Source: Gemmatimonadota bacterium (GTDB taxonomy: Bacteria; Gemmatimonadota; Gemmatimonadetes; JACCXV01; JAHWKZ01). From it: a stretch of 59,999 nucleotides of DNA. The position numbers and the translations under genes were made by a program. The stretch covers positions 1-59,999 of the forward strand of contig JAICNR010000001.1 of assembly GCA_025931135.1 (NCBI GenBank), given 5' to 3'. A model generated the notes under the pieces. It was not told the DNA's origin. It saw nothing but the letters and a program-made list of their open reading frames with translations, and searched no databases. This document shows positions 1-8,940 of this stretch, in pieces; positions within the stretch are counted from its first letter, which is position 1, and each line of letters starts with the position of its first letter.

Positions 1-74
1 CCTCGGCGTAGGAAGTGGCTTCGAGAGGCGGCGCGATCTGGGACGCGGTCAGGAGCGGCCGCTTCGCGCTGCGC

Positions 75-947
75 TCAGCCAAGCGCCTCCTCCACCAGGC
101 CCACGATGTCCGCGGGCCGCCGCGCCACCGCGATGCCGTGCTCGCGGAACGCTTCCATCTTCTCGGCCGCCGTCCCTTCGCTTCCCGATATGATCGCTCC
201 GGCGTGACCCATTCGGCGACCCGGGGGCGCCGTCTGCCCCGCGATGAACCCGACGACCGGAGTCGCCATCTCGCGCTGGACGAACTCGGCGGCCTCCTGT
301 TCGTCGGTGCCGCCGATCTCGCCGATCATCACGACCGCCAGAGTCGCGGTATCGTTCTCGAACAGGTCGAGGCAGTCGATGAAGCTCGTCCCGATGATGG
401 GATCGCCGCCGATCCCGATGCAGGTCGACTGGCCGATTCCGGCGCCGGTGAGGTGATGGATCACTTCGTACGTCAGGGTCCCGCTTCGCGAAACGACGCC
501 GACCGGTCCCGGCTCGCAGATCTGGCCCGGCAGGATGCCGACCTTGCTCTGGCCGGGGCTGATCAGGCCCGGGCAATTCGGGCCGATCAGTCGCGCGCCG
601 TGTTCCCGGACGAACGGCATGACTCGGGTCATGTCCAGGACGGGGATTCCCTCCGTGATGGCTACGATCAGGCCTACACCGGCGTCCGCAGCCTCGTAGA
701 TCGCGTCCGCGGCGAAGACCGGAGGCACGTATATGACCGACGTGTCCGCGCCGGTCTCGGCCACGGCCTGCGCGACGGTATCGAAGATCGGAACCCGGTC
801 GTCGAAGGACTGCCCGCCCTTTCCCGGTACCACTCCCCCGACCACCCGCGTCCCGTACTCCATCATCTGGCGAGCGTGGAACGAGCCGTCGCGGCCGGTT
901 ATCCCCTGGACCAGCAGCTTCGTCGAACCGTCGATGAGCACGCTCAT
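75..947 (-). CDS. sucD: Succinyl-CoA synthetase alpha subunit
   Basis: Alpha subunit (290 aa) of succinate-CoA ligase, the TCA-cycle enzyme that interconverts succinyl-CoA and succinate with nucleotide triphosphate formation in the cytoplasm. An N-terminal CoA-binding Rossmann domain ([10 protein letters not shown], about residues 15-24) is followed by the ligase domain. The phospho-histidine loop GHAGAIISG places the catalytic His at residue 248. Length matches the family. The ATG start overlaps the sucC stop by 4 bases, so the two subunits are translationally coupled. Nothing looks altered. The 74 bases beyond the stop, to the window edge, carry nothing I can assign. Confidence 0.97.
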   Translation of the reverse strand: MSVLIDGSTKLLVQGITGRDGSFHARQMMEYGTRVVGGVVPGKGGQSFDDRVPIFDTVAQAVAETGADTSVIYVPPVFAADAIYEAADAGVGLIVAITEGIPVLDMTRVMPFVREHGARLIGPNCPGLISPGQSKVGILPGQICEPGPVGVVSRSGTLTYEVIHHLTGAGIGQSTCIGIGGDPIIGTSFIDCLDLFENDTATLAVVMIGEIGGTDEQEAAEFVQREMATPVVGFIAGQTAPPGRRMGHAGAIISGSEGTAAEKMEAFREHGIAVARRPADIVGLVEEALG

Positions 948-2086
948 TGCGTGCCCCCCTGCGCGAGCTCGATCGCTTTCTGCACGACATCGTCCATCGA
1001 GTTGGTCGCCGGCAGCCCCACCGACGCCAGGATATCGAGCGCCTCCTTCTCATTCGTGCCGGTCAGCCGGATCACGAGCGGGACTCCCACCTCGAGCTGC
1101 TTCAGCGCCGTGACGATGCCGTTGGCGACATCGTCGCACCGGGTGATCCCGCCGAAGATATTGAAGAGAATCGCCTTCACGTTCGGATCCGAGAGAATGA
1201 TCCGCATGGCATTTACGACCTTCTCAGGATTCGACGACCCCCCGATGTCCAGGAAGTTCGCAGGTTCTGCGCCGTAATACTTGATGAGGTCCATCGTGGC
1301 CATAGCGAGGCCGGCGCCGTTCACGATGCAGCCTACCGTGCCGTCCAACTTGACGTACGACAGGCCCTTCTCCCGCGCCTCGGTCTCCCCCGGCTCCTCG
1401 GACGAGGGATCGCGCAGGGACTCGAATCTCGGGTGCCGGTAGAGAGCGTTGTCGTCGAGGTTGACCTTGGCGTCTATCGCGAGCAGCTCGCCTTCCCGGG
1501 TGACGACGAGCGGATTGACCTCCGCCAGCGAGGCGTCGACGGCCTCGAACGCCGCATACAGGCCACGGAAGATGCCCGCTGCGGCGCGCGCGCGGTCCAG
1601 GTCGTGGTAGAGCGCGAAACCGAGGCCCATCGCCTGGTGGGTGAGGAGCCCGTACCGGGGGTCGATCCTGACCTTGTGGATCTTCTCGGGCGTTTCACGC
1701 GCCACCTCCTCGATGTCGACACCGCCCGCCGCGCTGACCATCAGAACCGGGCGTCGGCTCGCCCGGTCGATGATGATGCCGACATACGACTCGTGATCGA
1801 TGTCCACCGCTGGCGCGACCAGGACCTTTCGTACCTCGAGTCCCTTTATCTTCATGCCGAGGATCTTCTCGGCGGCCGCCCTGGCCTCCGCCGGGCTCTT
1901 CGTCACCTTGACCCCTCCCGCCTTGCCGCGGCCCCCGACGTGGACCTGGGCTTTGATCACGACCGTGCCGCCGAGCTCTCGGGCGGCGGCCTCGGCTTCC
2001 TCGGGCGTTGCCGCCACCCGTTCCCGGGGCACCGGGAGGCCGTGGTCGCGGAAGATCTCCCGCGCCTGGTACTCGTGGATCTTCAT
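944..2086 (-). CDS. sucC: Succinyl-CoA synthetase beta subunit
   Basis: Beta subunit (380 aa), with an N-terminal ATP-grasp nucleotide-binding fold and a C-terminal CoA-ligase domain. It begins [12 protein letters not shown], the usual start of the family, and contains the metal-binding motif EVNPLVV and the ligase segment [10 protein letters not shown] near residue 315. A good ribosome site (AAAGGGAGA) directly precedes the ATG. It is the first gene of a two-gene sucCD operon and overlaps sucD by 4 bases. The operon promoter should lie in the 198-base divergent gap upstream. Confidence 0.97.
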   Translation of the reverse strand: MKIHEYQAREIFRDHGLPVPRERVAATPEEAEAAARELGGTVVIKAQVHVGGRGKAGGVKVTKSPAEARAAAEKILGMKIKGLEVRKVLVAPAVDIDHESYVGIIIDRASRRPVLMVSAAGGVDIEEVARETPEKIHKVRIDPRYGLLTHQAMGLGFALYHDLDRARAAAGIFRGLYAAFEAVDASLAEVNPLVVTREGELLAIDAKVNLDDNALYRHPRFESLRDPSSEEPGETEAREKGLSYVKLDGTVGCIVNGAGLAMATMDLIKYYGAEPANFLDIGGSSNPEKVVNAMRIILSDPNVKAILFNIFGGITRCDDVANGIVTALKQLEVGVPLVIRLTGTNEKEALDILASVGLPATNSMDDVVQKAIELAQGGTQ

Positions 2087-2284
2087 GTCTCCCTTTCGAT
2101 TCGGATCGATCGCTCCGAGCGAAGCGGCCGGCGCAAGGGGGCCGGAAGCCGTGAACGGCCCGACAAGCTACGGTCGGCCAGGGCCCGGTTCAACCGCCGA
2201 GGGCGGATGTCACCCACCCGGGACGGCGCCGGACCACCGGGCGTCTGGCGCGGGAGCGGGGGCCGCTCCGATACTACCCCGTAG
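2087..2284. other. Divergent intergenic region sucC / VOC gene
   Basis: A 198-base non-coding gap between divergently transcribed genes, which must hold the sucCD promoter and probably that of the VOC gene. I see no clear -35/-10 pair, hairpin or repeat in it. Confidence 0.5.
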
Positions 2285-2710
2285 ATGATGAACGATAGAA
2301 CCTCCGACGCCGCATTACATCACATCTCGCTCCGCGTCGCGGACATCGAGCGCTCGATCGCCTTCTACCGTGACGGTCTGGGACTGACTCTCGGCTCGGC
2401 GTTCGAGCTGCGCGGAAGGCGCTTCGCGCTGATGGTCGCTCCGCGCGGCGGGCGCGTGGAGCTCATCGAATCCGTGGCGGGCGCCCGCCGTCCTTCCGAG
2501 CGTGACGTCCTCTGGCACTTCGCGCTCGAGACCGACGACGCCCAGGCAGCGCTCTCTGCAGCCGTCACAGCGGGTGGAGAGGTCACGGTGCCCCTGACGG
2601 CGCTCGACCTGATCGACGAGGTGACCGACCGGCCCTTCCGGGTGCGCGTCGCGTTCGTCCGGGGGCCGGATGCCGAGGAGGTCGAGTTGATCGAGGAGCT
2701 GGATGGTTGA
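2285..2710 (+). CDS. VOC (glyoxalase/bleomycin-resistance) family protein
   Basis: A 141-aa cytoplasmic protein with two beta-alpha-beta-beta-beta repeats of the vicinal-oxygen-chelate fold. HHISLRVADIERSIAFY opens the first repeat. Metal-ligand candidates follow in VELIE, LWHFALE and EVELIEE, the spacing expected for a glyoxalase-type His/Glu metal site. The substrate cannot be deduced; the family includes glyoxalase I, epimerases and dioxygenases. Two ATGs in tandem (2285 and 2288) could both start it. Its stop lies 14 bases before the next start, so the pair is probably co-transcribed. Confidence 0.85.
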   Translation: MMNDRTSDAALHHISLRVADIERSIAFYRDGLGLTLGSAFELRGRRFALMVAPRGGRVELIESVAGARRPSERDVLWHFALETDDAQAALSAAVTAGGEVTVPLTALDLIDEVTDRPFRVRVAFVRGPDAEEVELIEELDG

Positions 2711-2724
2711 CAAAAGGAGGGCAC

Positions 2725-3312
2725 ATGGGCAAGCGGGATCCACGCGTCGACGCGTACATCAAGGAGTCGGCGGCGTTCGCGAGGCCGATCCTGACTCGGC
2801 TCCGCGATGTCGTGCACGAGGTTTGCCCCGAGGTCCGGGAGACGATGAAGTGGAGCATGCCGTACTTCGACTACGAGGGGCCCCTCTGCGGGATGTCCGC
2901 GTTCAAGGAGCACTGCGCGTTCGGATTCTGGAAGGGCTCGCTGATCGTCGAGAAGCCGAGCACGGAGGCGATGGGCCAGCTCGGGCGTATTCGGAGCGTC
3001 GAAGACCTCCCACCGAAGAAGACGCTCACCGGTTGGATCCGGAAGGGCATGTCGCTGAACCAGCAGGGCGTGAAGGCGCCGCGCGCGTCACAGCCGAAGA
3101 AGCGTGAGGTAAGGGTGCCGGCGGATCTCCAGAAAGCGCTGGGAAGGAACGCGAAGGCGCGCCTTGCGTTCGCGGCGTTCAGCCCCAGTCATCGCCGCGA
3201 ATATGTGGAATGGATCGAGGAAGCGAAGCGACCGGAGACACGCGAGAAGCGCGTGGCGACGACGATCGAATGGCTGGCCGAAGGGAGACCGCGAAACTGG
3301 AAGTACCTGTAG
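2725..3312 (+). CDS. YdeI/OmdA-like protein (DUF1801 plus OmdA domain)
   Basis: A 195-aa soluble protein. The N-terminal half is a DUF1801 fold (KWSMPYFDYEGPLCG around residue 44) and the C-terminal half is an OmdA segment (SHRREYVEWIEEAKRPETR). The family is widespread in soil bacteria and its biochemical role is unknown. I chose ATG 2725 over the in-frame TTG at 2707 because a near-perfect ribosome site (AAAGGAGGG, 2713-2721) sits 3-5 bases before it. Convergent with the PLD gene, with a gap of only 12 bases between the two stops. Confidence 0.85.
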   Translation: MGKRDPRVDAYIKESAAFARPILTRLRDVVHEVCPEVRETMKWSMPYFDYEGPLCGMSAFKEHCAFGFWKGSLIVEKPSTEAMGQLGRIRSVEDLPPKKTLTGWIRKGMSLNQQGVKAPRASQPKKREVRVPADLQKALGRNAKARLAFAAFSPSHRREYVEWIEEAKRPETREKRVATTIEWLAEGRPRNWKYL

Positions 3313-3324
3313 CGGGGGCGAGGT

Positions 3325-4743
3325 TCAGCCGTCCTCGCTGCGCGCTCCGGAGATTCGCTCCCGCCGGAGACGCCACGCCCTCGCGAGGAGCGTCGCCCCC
3401 AGCCATGCGAGGATCACGGCAAACGGGATCGCGAACAGGCGCGGCCATAGCAGGGCCAGGATCGCCACCACGATCGCCGCGCCTCCGGCCCCCGCCAGGA
3501 GACCCGCCTCCTGCGCGGCGATCGCGCGATGGCTGTTCACAGCCGCGGTGAGCGCGTTTCCCAACCGGATCCCCAGCACCGCCGCGCGCCCCGCGCTCCC
3601 CCTGCGGACTCGTGGGCGTTCTCGTTTTCGCCGGGGAGCCCCGAGCACGACCTCCGTCGAGTTCGCCAGGTCCGCTTCGTACTGCCGCGTCATGTCCCCG
3701 GCGAACCCAGCGTCCTCTACCACCGCATCCAGCTCGTAGTTCGCCAGCCAGCTCGCGATGTTCAGGTTGCTCGACCCGACGCGCGCCCAGAGGCCGTCTG
3801 CCACCGCGGTCTTGGAATGAAGCATGGGCCCGTTCCACTCGAAGACCCGCACACCTGCTTCGAGGAGCGGTCTGTAACCCGCGCGCGAGATCGCGCGCAC
3901 CACCGGCAGATCCGTCGCGCCCGGCAGGAGAAGCCGCACGTCCACGCCGTCGAGCGCGGCGGAGCATATTGCCTGCACGTGCGATGGCACGCCAGCGTAG
4001 TACGCGTCCGCGAGCCAGAGGGTCTCGCGCGCTGCGCTCGCGACCAGCTGGTCCACCCGCAGGAGCTCGGCGCGATTCGGCTCGCTCGCCACGATCCGCA
4101 CCGCCACGTTCCCGGTCACCGGTACCGGCCCGGTACGACGCTCGCCTTCGGGGATCGCCGGACCGACGAGCCCCCAGACGCGGGCGAATGCCTGTTCGAT
4201 GGCCTTCACGGCCGGGCCGTCGACTCCGATTCCGGTGTCCCGCCATTGCGGGATTCCCCGCGCGGGATCGCCGGCCCACTCATCTCCGACACACAGCCCC
4301 GTGATGAATCCTGCGCGACCGTCCACGACCAGGCTCTTGCGGTGGTTCCGGCAAACCCACCCGAGCGGGCTCGTCAACCGGAACGGGTTGAAGCACCGGA
4401 CCTCGACGCCCGCTGCGCGGAGCGCCTCCCAATACCTCCCGGAAGTCTTCCCAAGCGCGCCCCCCCAGTCGTAGAGGAGCCGGACTTTCACGCCCGCGCC
4501 CGCGCGTTCCGAAAGGGCGTCGGCCAGTCGTGCGCCGCTCGCGTCGTCGCGGATGATGTAGTTCTCGAAGTACACGTACCGCTCGGCCGCGGCGATGGCA
4601 TCGAACCAAGCGGGGTAGTTCTCGGAGGCGTCGCGGAGAAGCCACACCCGGTTGCCCTCGATCCGCTCGGCCCCCGACGCCCGCGTGAACGCCTGATCTA
4701 TGAGGGACCTCTCCGACACCGCGATCGCCGCGCTCTGCTGCAT
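3325..4743 (-). CDS. Phospholipase D-like / cardiolipin synthase-like protein
   Basis: A 472-aa member of the PLD superfamily with both HKD motifs intact: HRKSLVVD (residues 134-141) and HSKTAVAD (309-316). Each is followed by the usual Gly/Ser-rich loop, for example VGSSN. Two HKD motifs in one chain make a complete active site, as in bacterial cardiolipin synthases (phosphatidyl transfer) or PLD hydrolases. A hydrophobic hairpin near residues 420-455 should anchor the C-terminus in the membrane; classical ClsA has its membrane segments at the N-terminus instead. The ATG start (MQQSAAIAV) lies 8 bases after the UPF0182 stop. Last gene of the phosphohexomutase-UPF0182-PLD run. Confidence 0.88.
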   Translation of the reverse strand: MQQSAAIAVSERSLIDQAFTRASGAERIEGNRVWLLRDASENYPAWFDAIAAAERYVYFENYIIRDDASGARLADALSERAGAGVKVRLLYDWGGALGKTSGRYWEALRAAGVEVRCFNPFRLTSPLGWVCRNHRKSLVVDGRAGFITGLCVGDEWAGDPARGIPQWRDTGIGVDGPAVKAIEQAFARVWGLVGPAIPEGERRTGPVPVTGNVAVRIVASEPNRAELLRVDQLVASAARETLWLADAYYAGVPSHVQAICSAALDGVDVRLLLPGATDLPVVRAISRAGYRPLLEAGVRVFEWNGPMLHSKTAVADGLWARVGSSNLNIASWLANYELDAVVEDAGFAGDMTRQYEADLANSTEVVLGAPRRKRERPRVRRGSAGRAAVLGIRLGNALTAAVNSHRAIAAQEAGLLAGAGGAAIVVAILALLWPRLFAIPFAVILAWLGATLLARAWRLRRERISGARSEDG

Positions 4744-4751
4744 AGGACCGA

Positions 4752-7529
4752 CTACTGCCCGGAGAGTTCCTCGAGGATCGTGCCCAGCTCCTCGAGTGCC
4801 TCGCCATAGGCGGCCCAATCGCCGGCCCGCTGAGCCGCGACCGCGCTGTCGTACACGGTCTTCGCCCGGATCGCGAGCGACGCGGCGGGCACGGCGGGCG
4901 CCGGCTCCTCCCCCGCGTCCGCCGCACTCGCTTCCGGCCCTATGGCCGGGCCGAGACCGATCTCGGCGGCCACCTCTCGCGCGACCGCCGCGCCGGACGA
5001 GCGTCGGATCAGCGCCAGCATCGCGTCCTCGAGTGTCGGCTCCATGACGATCGTCGTCCCATAGGTCGCGATCACGCGCCTCAACTCGGGCAGCTGGCTC
5101 TGCTGCGCCTGGAGGAACAGCGGCTCGACGTACAGCACGCTGTTGGCGAGCGGAATGACAAGCAGGTTGCCGCGGATCACGCTCGACCCCTTCTGGCTCC
5201 AGAGCGTGATCTGCTCGCTGATCACCGGGTCCTGGTCGATCCGCGCCTCGATCTGCATGGGACCGTAGATGAGACGATCCTTCGGGAACTCGTAGATAAC
5301 GCGGCGACCGTAGTTTCCGGGGTCGGATTTGGCGGCCAGGAGCGCGATCATGTTGTCGCGGCGGTTCGGCGTGAACGGCAACACGAGCTGGAACTCCGGG
5401 CCGTCGTCGTCGGGAAGCTGGAGCAGCACGTAGTACGGAATCATCGTCGTCGGCTGACCCTGATAGATCTCGTTCGGTATGTTCCACAGGTCCTCGCGGT
5501 TGTAGAACACTTTGGAATCCAACATGTGATACGCCCGCAAGACCTCGGCCTGGATCGAGAACAGGTCCTGCGGATACCGCAGGTGGGCCCGGAGACCGGC
5601 GGGCATGGAGTCCGCCGAGGTGAACAGGGTCGGGAACACTGCCCGGTATGTCGCGAGGATCGGATCGTCCAGGTCCCAGGCGTAGAACGTCACGTCGCCG
5701 TGGTAAGCGTCGATGACGACCTTCACGCTATTCCGGACGTAGTTCAGACGCACGCGGTTCCCGAACGCGACCAGTGCCTCCGAGTACGGGTAGTGGTCCG
5801 AGACCGTGTACGCGTCCTGGATCCAGATGAGCCGCCCGTCGAGGAGCACGAGGTAAGGATCCGCATCGTACTCGAGGAACGGAGCCAGCCGCCGGACGCG
5901 TTCCTGGATCTGGCGATGAAGCATGAGCCTGGAATCGTCGTTGATAGCGTCCGTGAGCAGGACCTTCAGCGAGCCCAGGTACCAGGCGAACAACCCGCGC
6001 TTCCACCACGAGTCGATAGCGAGTCCCCCGTCGCCCCCGTAGCTGGCATAGATGTTCTGGTCCCCCTGCGGATAGTCGAATTCCTGCTCGCGGGTGGCTG
6101 CGAGCGCGTAGTCCGAGGTCCGCTCGCCGAAATAGATCTCAGGCCGCGAGACGGCGAGCCTCGACGCGAGCGTGTCGTGCATGGTGGGCGGAATGTCCGC
6201 GAGGTAGAACTTGGGCAGCCCCTCCGGAGTGACTTCGTTGACGGGACTCATCACGAGCCCGTAACCGTGCGTAAAGATCAGGTGCTGGTTCTGCCATGTC
6301 TGAACGTTCGGCGGGAGCTCCTCGACCGCCATCTCGCGTGCCGAGAGCATCACCTGCCGGGGACCCTGTCCGAGGTCGTAGCGGTCCACGTCCACGTCCT
6401 GAAACTCGTAGTACAGCCTGATTTCCTGGAGCTGACTGTAGGAGTCGAGCAACGGACGCCAGTCCCACAGGCGAACGTTCGCCAGAATCTGGTCAGCCTC
6501 GCGCAGCGCCTCGACCTCCGGACTCGCGCTCGCGTCAAGTGGCCGTTTCTCGATTGACGCGAGATCGAAGGCATGCCGCGTGTAGGCGATGTTCCTCGCG
6601 ATATACGGCGCCTCTTTGTTGATCTCGTTCGGCTCCACCTCGAACTGCTGCACCGCCCCCGGATACAGGCCCTTGAACGCGATCATTCCGATGATCAGCG
6701 CACCGAAGGCGGTCAGCGTCAGCCCATATCGCCCACGGACGACGTCGTACACTGTCACGCCGAAGCCGGCCAGGGACAGCGCGACCAGCACCCGGTATCC
6801 GAGGACCTGCGCGTGCACGTCCGTATACGAAGCCCCGTAAACGACTCCGCGACGCGAGAACAGCAGCTCGTACAGGTCGAGCCGGTAGCCCCAGGCCAGC
6901 ACTAGAAAAAGGAGGGCGGCGTTGGCAGCCACATGCCGCATCGGCCCGGGCCGGAAGCGAATCCTGTTCTCCGCTATTTCCAACCCGCCGCTGGTCACGT
7001 AGAGCACTCCCAGGATGACGAGGGCCGCGATCAGGAGCAGGAACGCCAGGTTCTGGATCAGCCGCAGGAGCGGCAGGGTGAACACGTAGAACGAGACGTT
7101 GCGGGAGAACAACGGGTCCACCAGATCGAAGGGCTTTTGCTCGAGCCAGACGAGGACGTTCAGCCATTGACCGCTGACCGCGGCACTGAACAGGAAGGCG
7201 AGGAACGCCGCCCCCGCCATCGCGGTCAGCGTCAACCAGCGCCCAGGGATCTCTTCGTGAATCTCGATGTTCGAGATTCGTCGGCGGATCGAGCCGAACG
7301 AGGAGGCGGCGAGGCGCAGATTGACGAAGAAAAACACGAAGATGAACGCCCCGGCCGCCAGTCGAACCCACAGGCGCGCCCAGAAGGCTGACCAGAACAC
7401 CTCATCGTACCCCAGCTCACCGAACCACAGCACATCAACGATGGTGTTGACGGTCGAGCCGAAGACGATCAGGAGAAAGAAGATCGCCCCTGCAATGAAA
7501 ATTCCGAGCCGGCGATTCAGGTGCCCCAC
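4752..7529 (-). CDS. UPF0182 family large membrane protein
   Basis: A 925-aa protein of the UPF0182 (COG1615) family. About seven transmembrane helices occupy the first 330 residues (for example FIAGAIFFLLIVFG near the start). A long extracytoplasmic domain follows, containing the family-typical stretch TWQNQHLIFTHGYG. An acidic, Ala/Pro-rich linker and a short helical tail close the protein. Function is unknown in all organisms. The start is GTG at 7529 and overlaps the phosphohexomutase stop by 13 bases. Sharing a transcript with a sugar-phosphate mutase and a PLD-like enzyme hints at an envelope role, but that is inference. Confidence 0.93.
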   Translation of the reverse strand: MGHLNRRLGIFIAGAIFFLLIVFGSTVNTIVDVLWFGELGYDEVFWSAFWARLWVRLAAGAFIFVFFFVNLRLAASSFGSIRRRISNIEIHEEIPGRWLTLTAMAGAAFLAFLFSAAVSGQWLNVLVWLEQKPFDLVDPLFSRNVSFYVFTLPLLRLIQNLAFLLLIAALVILGVLYVTSGGLEIAENRIRFRPGPMRHVAANAALLFLVLAWGYRLDLYELLFSRRGVVYGASYTDVHAQVLGYRVLVALSLAGFGVTVYDVVRGRYGLTLTAFGALIIGMIAFKGLYPGAVQQFEVEPNEINKEAPYIARNIAYTRHAFDLASIEKRPLDASASPEVEALREADQILANVRLWDWRPLLDSYSQLQEIRLYYEFQDVDVDRYDLGQGPRQVMLSAREMAVEELPPNVQTWQNQHLIFTHGYGLVMSPVNEVTPEGLPKFYLADIPPTMHDTLASRLAVSRPEIYFGERTSDYALAATREQEFDYPQGDQNIYASYGGDGGLAIDSWWKRGLFAWYLGSLKVLLTDAINDDSRLMLHRQIQERVRRLAPFLEYDADPYLVLLDGRLIWIQDAYTVSDHYPYSEALVAFGNRVRLNYVRNSVKVVIDAYHGDVTFYAWDLDDPILATYRAVFPTLFTSADSMPAGLRAHLRYPQDLFSIQAEVLRAYHMLDSKVFYNREDLWNIPNEIYQGQPTTMIPYYVLLQLPDDDGPEFQLVLPFTPNRRDNMIALLAAKSDPGNYGRRVIYEFPKDRLIYGPMQIEARIDQDPVISEQITLWSQKGSSVIRGNLLVIPLANSVLYVEPLFLQAQQSQLPELRRVIATYGTTIVMEPTLEDAMLALIRRSSGAAVAREVAAEIGLGPAIGPEASAADAGEEPAPAVPAASLAIRAKTVYDSAVAAQRAGDWAAYGEALEELGTILEELSGQ

Positions 7530-8899
7530 GACATCCCGTCCACGCGCTGCGAGGCCAGGAACGACTCGATCTCCCCCTTGATCTCACGGAGATCCGCTTC
7601 GCTCTCGCCTTCCGCGCGGAGGACCACGACCGGCTGTGTGTTGGAGGCCCTGAGGAGCGCCCAGCCGTGGTCGAACGCGACCCGCACGCCGTCGATGTCA
7701 ACGGTGTCGTAGCGCGATCCGAAATACTCCTTCGCCGCGATGACGAGCTGCCACTTCTTCTCCTCGGTGGTGTCGAGGCGCACCTCCGGCGTGGAGAAGT
7801 AGCGCTTCAATGAACCGACCTTCTCAGCCAGAGACTCCTCGGAGAGCGACAGGATCTCGCACAAGCGACAGGCCGCGAAGATCGCGTCGTCGAAACCCCA
7901 GTAATCGTCGAAGAAGAACAGGTGTCCGCTCATCTCCCCGCCGAAGGGAATTCCATCTTCCTTCATCTTCTGCTTCGCTAGGCTGTGACCCGTCTTCCAC
8001 ATGAACGGCACTCCGCCGTGGTCGCGGATGTCCTCTTCCAGCGCGCGCGACGACTTGACGTCGAACAGAATGCGCGCGCCGGGAGTACGCCGCAGCTGAT
8101 CGCGGGCGAAGATCGCAGTCAGTTGATCGCCTCGAACCAGTTTGCCACGGTTGTCCACCGCGCCGATCCTGTCGCAGTCGCCGTCGAGTCCGATTCCGGC
8201 TTCGGCGGAAGTTTCCACGACCCGCGCCCGGAGATCGGTGACGTACAGGTCCACGGTCGGATCCGGATGGTGGTTCGGAAAAGTTCCGTCCACTTCGTCG
8301 TAGATGCGGTCGACCACGGCTCCGACCCGTTCCAGGAGATCTCCCGCGAACAGTGCTCCCGTCGCGTTGGCCGGGTCGAGAACGACTCGCACGGGACGGG
8401 AGAGGCGCACCTTCGCCGCGACCATGTCGCAGTAGTCGTCTGTGATCGGCCGTTCCTCGAGCGCGCCCTCGCCCGCATCCCAATCCTCGGCCTCGATCAG
8501 CTCGCGCACCGCCTGGATCTCGGCACCGGACAACGGGAGGTCGCGGTAGCCCAGCTTGAACCCGTTGTACTCCGGCGGATTGTGGCTTCCCGTGATCATG
8601 ACGCCGCCTTCGGTCGGAAGCCGGTGGCAGGCATAGTAGAGGACGGGGGTCGGCACGAGGCCGATGTCGACGACCCGCGCTCCGGCCGCGACCATCCCCT
8701 CGGCGAGCCGATCGCGGAGCCGCGCGGACGAAGGCCGCACGTCCCAGCCGAGCGCGAGCGCGGGCCGCTCGGAGCCCGACGCTCGTCGCATGAACGTCGC
8801 GAACGCACGCCCCAGCGCGCGCACTAGGTCGTCCGAGAGATCCTCCTCGACGAGCCCGCGGACGTCGTACTCGCGGAAGATGTGAGCCGGCGTTTTCAT
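7517..8899 (-). CDS. Phosphomannomutase / phosphoglucomutase
   Basis: A 460-aa alpha-D-phosphohexomutase. It carries the phosphoserine loop TGSHNPPEYNG, the Mg-binding loop DGDCDRIG, the sugar-recognition loop GGEMSGHLFF and a C-terminal phosphate-binding loop (RASNTQP). It interconverts hexose 1- and 6-phosphates for polysaccharide and glycoconjugate precursors. The REYDVRG opening is typical of the PMM/PGM (AlgC-like) group; specificity for mannose or glucose cannot be read from sequence. I chose ATG 8899 (MKTPAHIF) because it directly precedes the conserved domain. First gene of the three-gene run, divergent from mutY with about 40 bases between. Confidence 0.93.
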   Translation of the reverse strand: MKTPAHIFREYDVRGLVEEDLSDDLVRALGRAFATFMRRASGSERPALALGWDVRPSSARLRDRLAEGMVAAGARVVDIGLVPTPVLYYACHRLPTEGGVMITGSHNPPEYNGFKLGYRDLPLSGAEIQAVRELIEAEDWDAGEGALEERPITDDYCDMVAAKVRLSRPVRVVLDPANATGALFAGDLLERVGAVVDRIYDEVDGTFPNHHPDPTVDLYVTDLRARVVETSAEAGIGLDGDCDRIGAVDNRGKLVRGDQLTAIFARDQLRRTPGARILFDVKSSRALEEDIRDHGGVPFMWKTGHSLAKQKMKEDGIPFGGEMSGHLFFFDDYWGFDDAIFAACRLCEILSLSEESLAEKVGSLKRYFSTPEVRLDTTEEKKWQLVIAAKEYFGSRYDTVDIDGVRVAFDHGWALLRASNTQPVVVLRAEGESEADLREIKGEIESFLASQRVDGMSWGT

Positions 8900-8940
8900 G
8901 AGCGGCCGCGAAGGTAACCCGGGCCTCTTTCGCCTACAAC

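Noticed and set aside
1-74. Start of another gene downstream of sucD
   Set aside because: One minus-strand frame is open at the window edge, but 74 bases give no recognisable protein.
15-1277. Long plus-strand reading frame across sucD and sucC
   Set aside because: It is the antisense shadow of two well-conserved genes; high GC gives many such open frames. Its product has no recognisable domain and is rich in Arg/Asp/His.
2707-2724. TTG start for the YdeI/OmdA-like gene
   Set aside because: The following ATG at 2725 has a strong ribosome site, and the TTG overlaps the VOC gene end without one.
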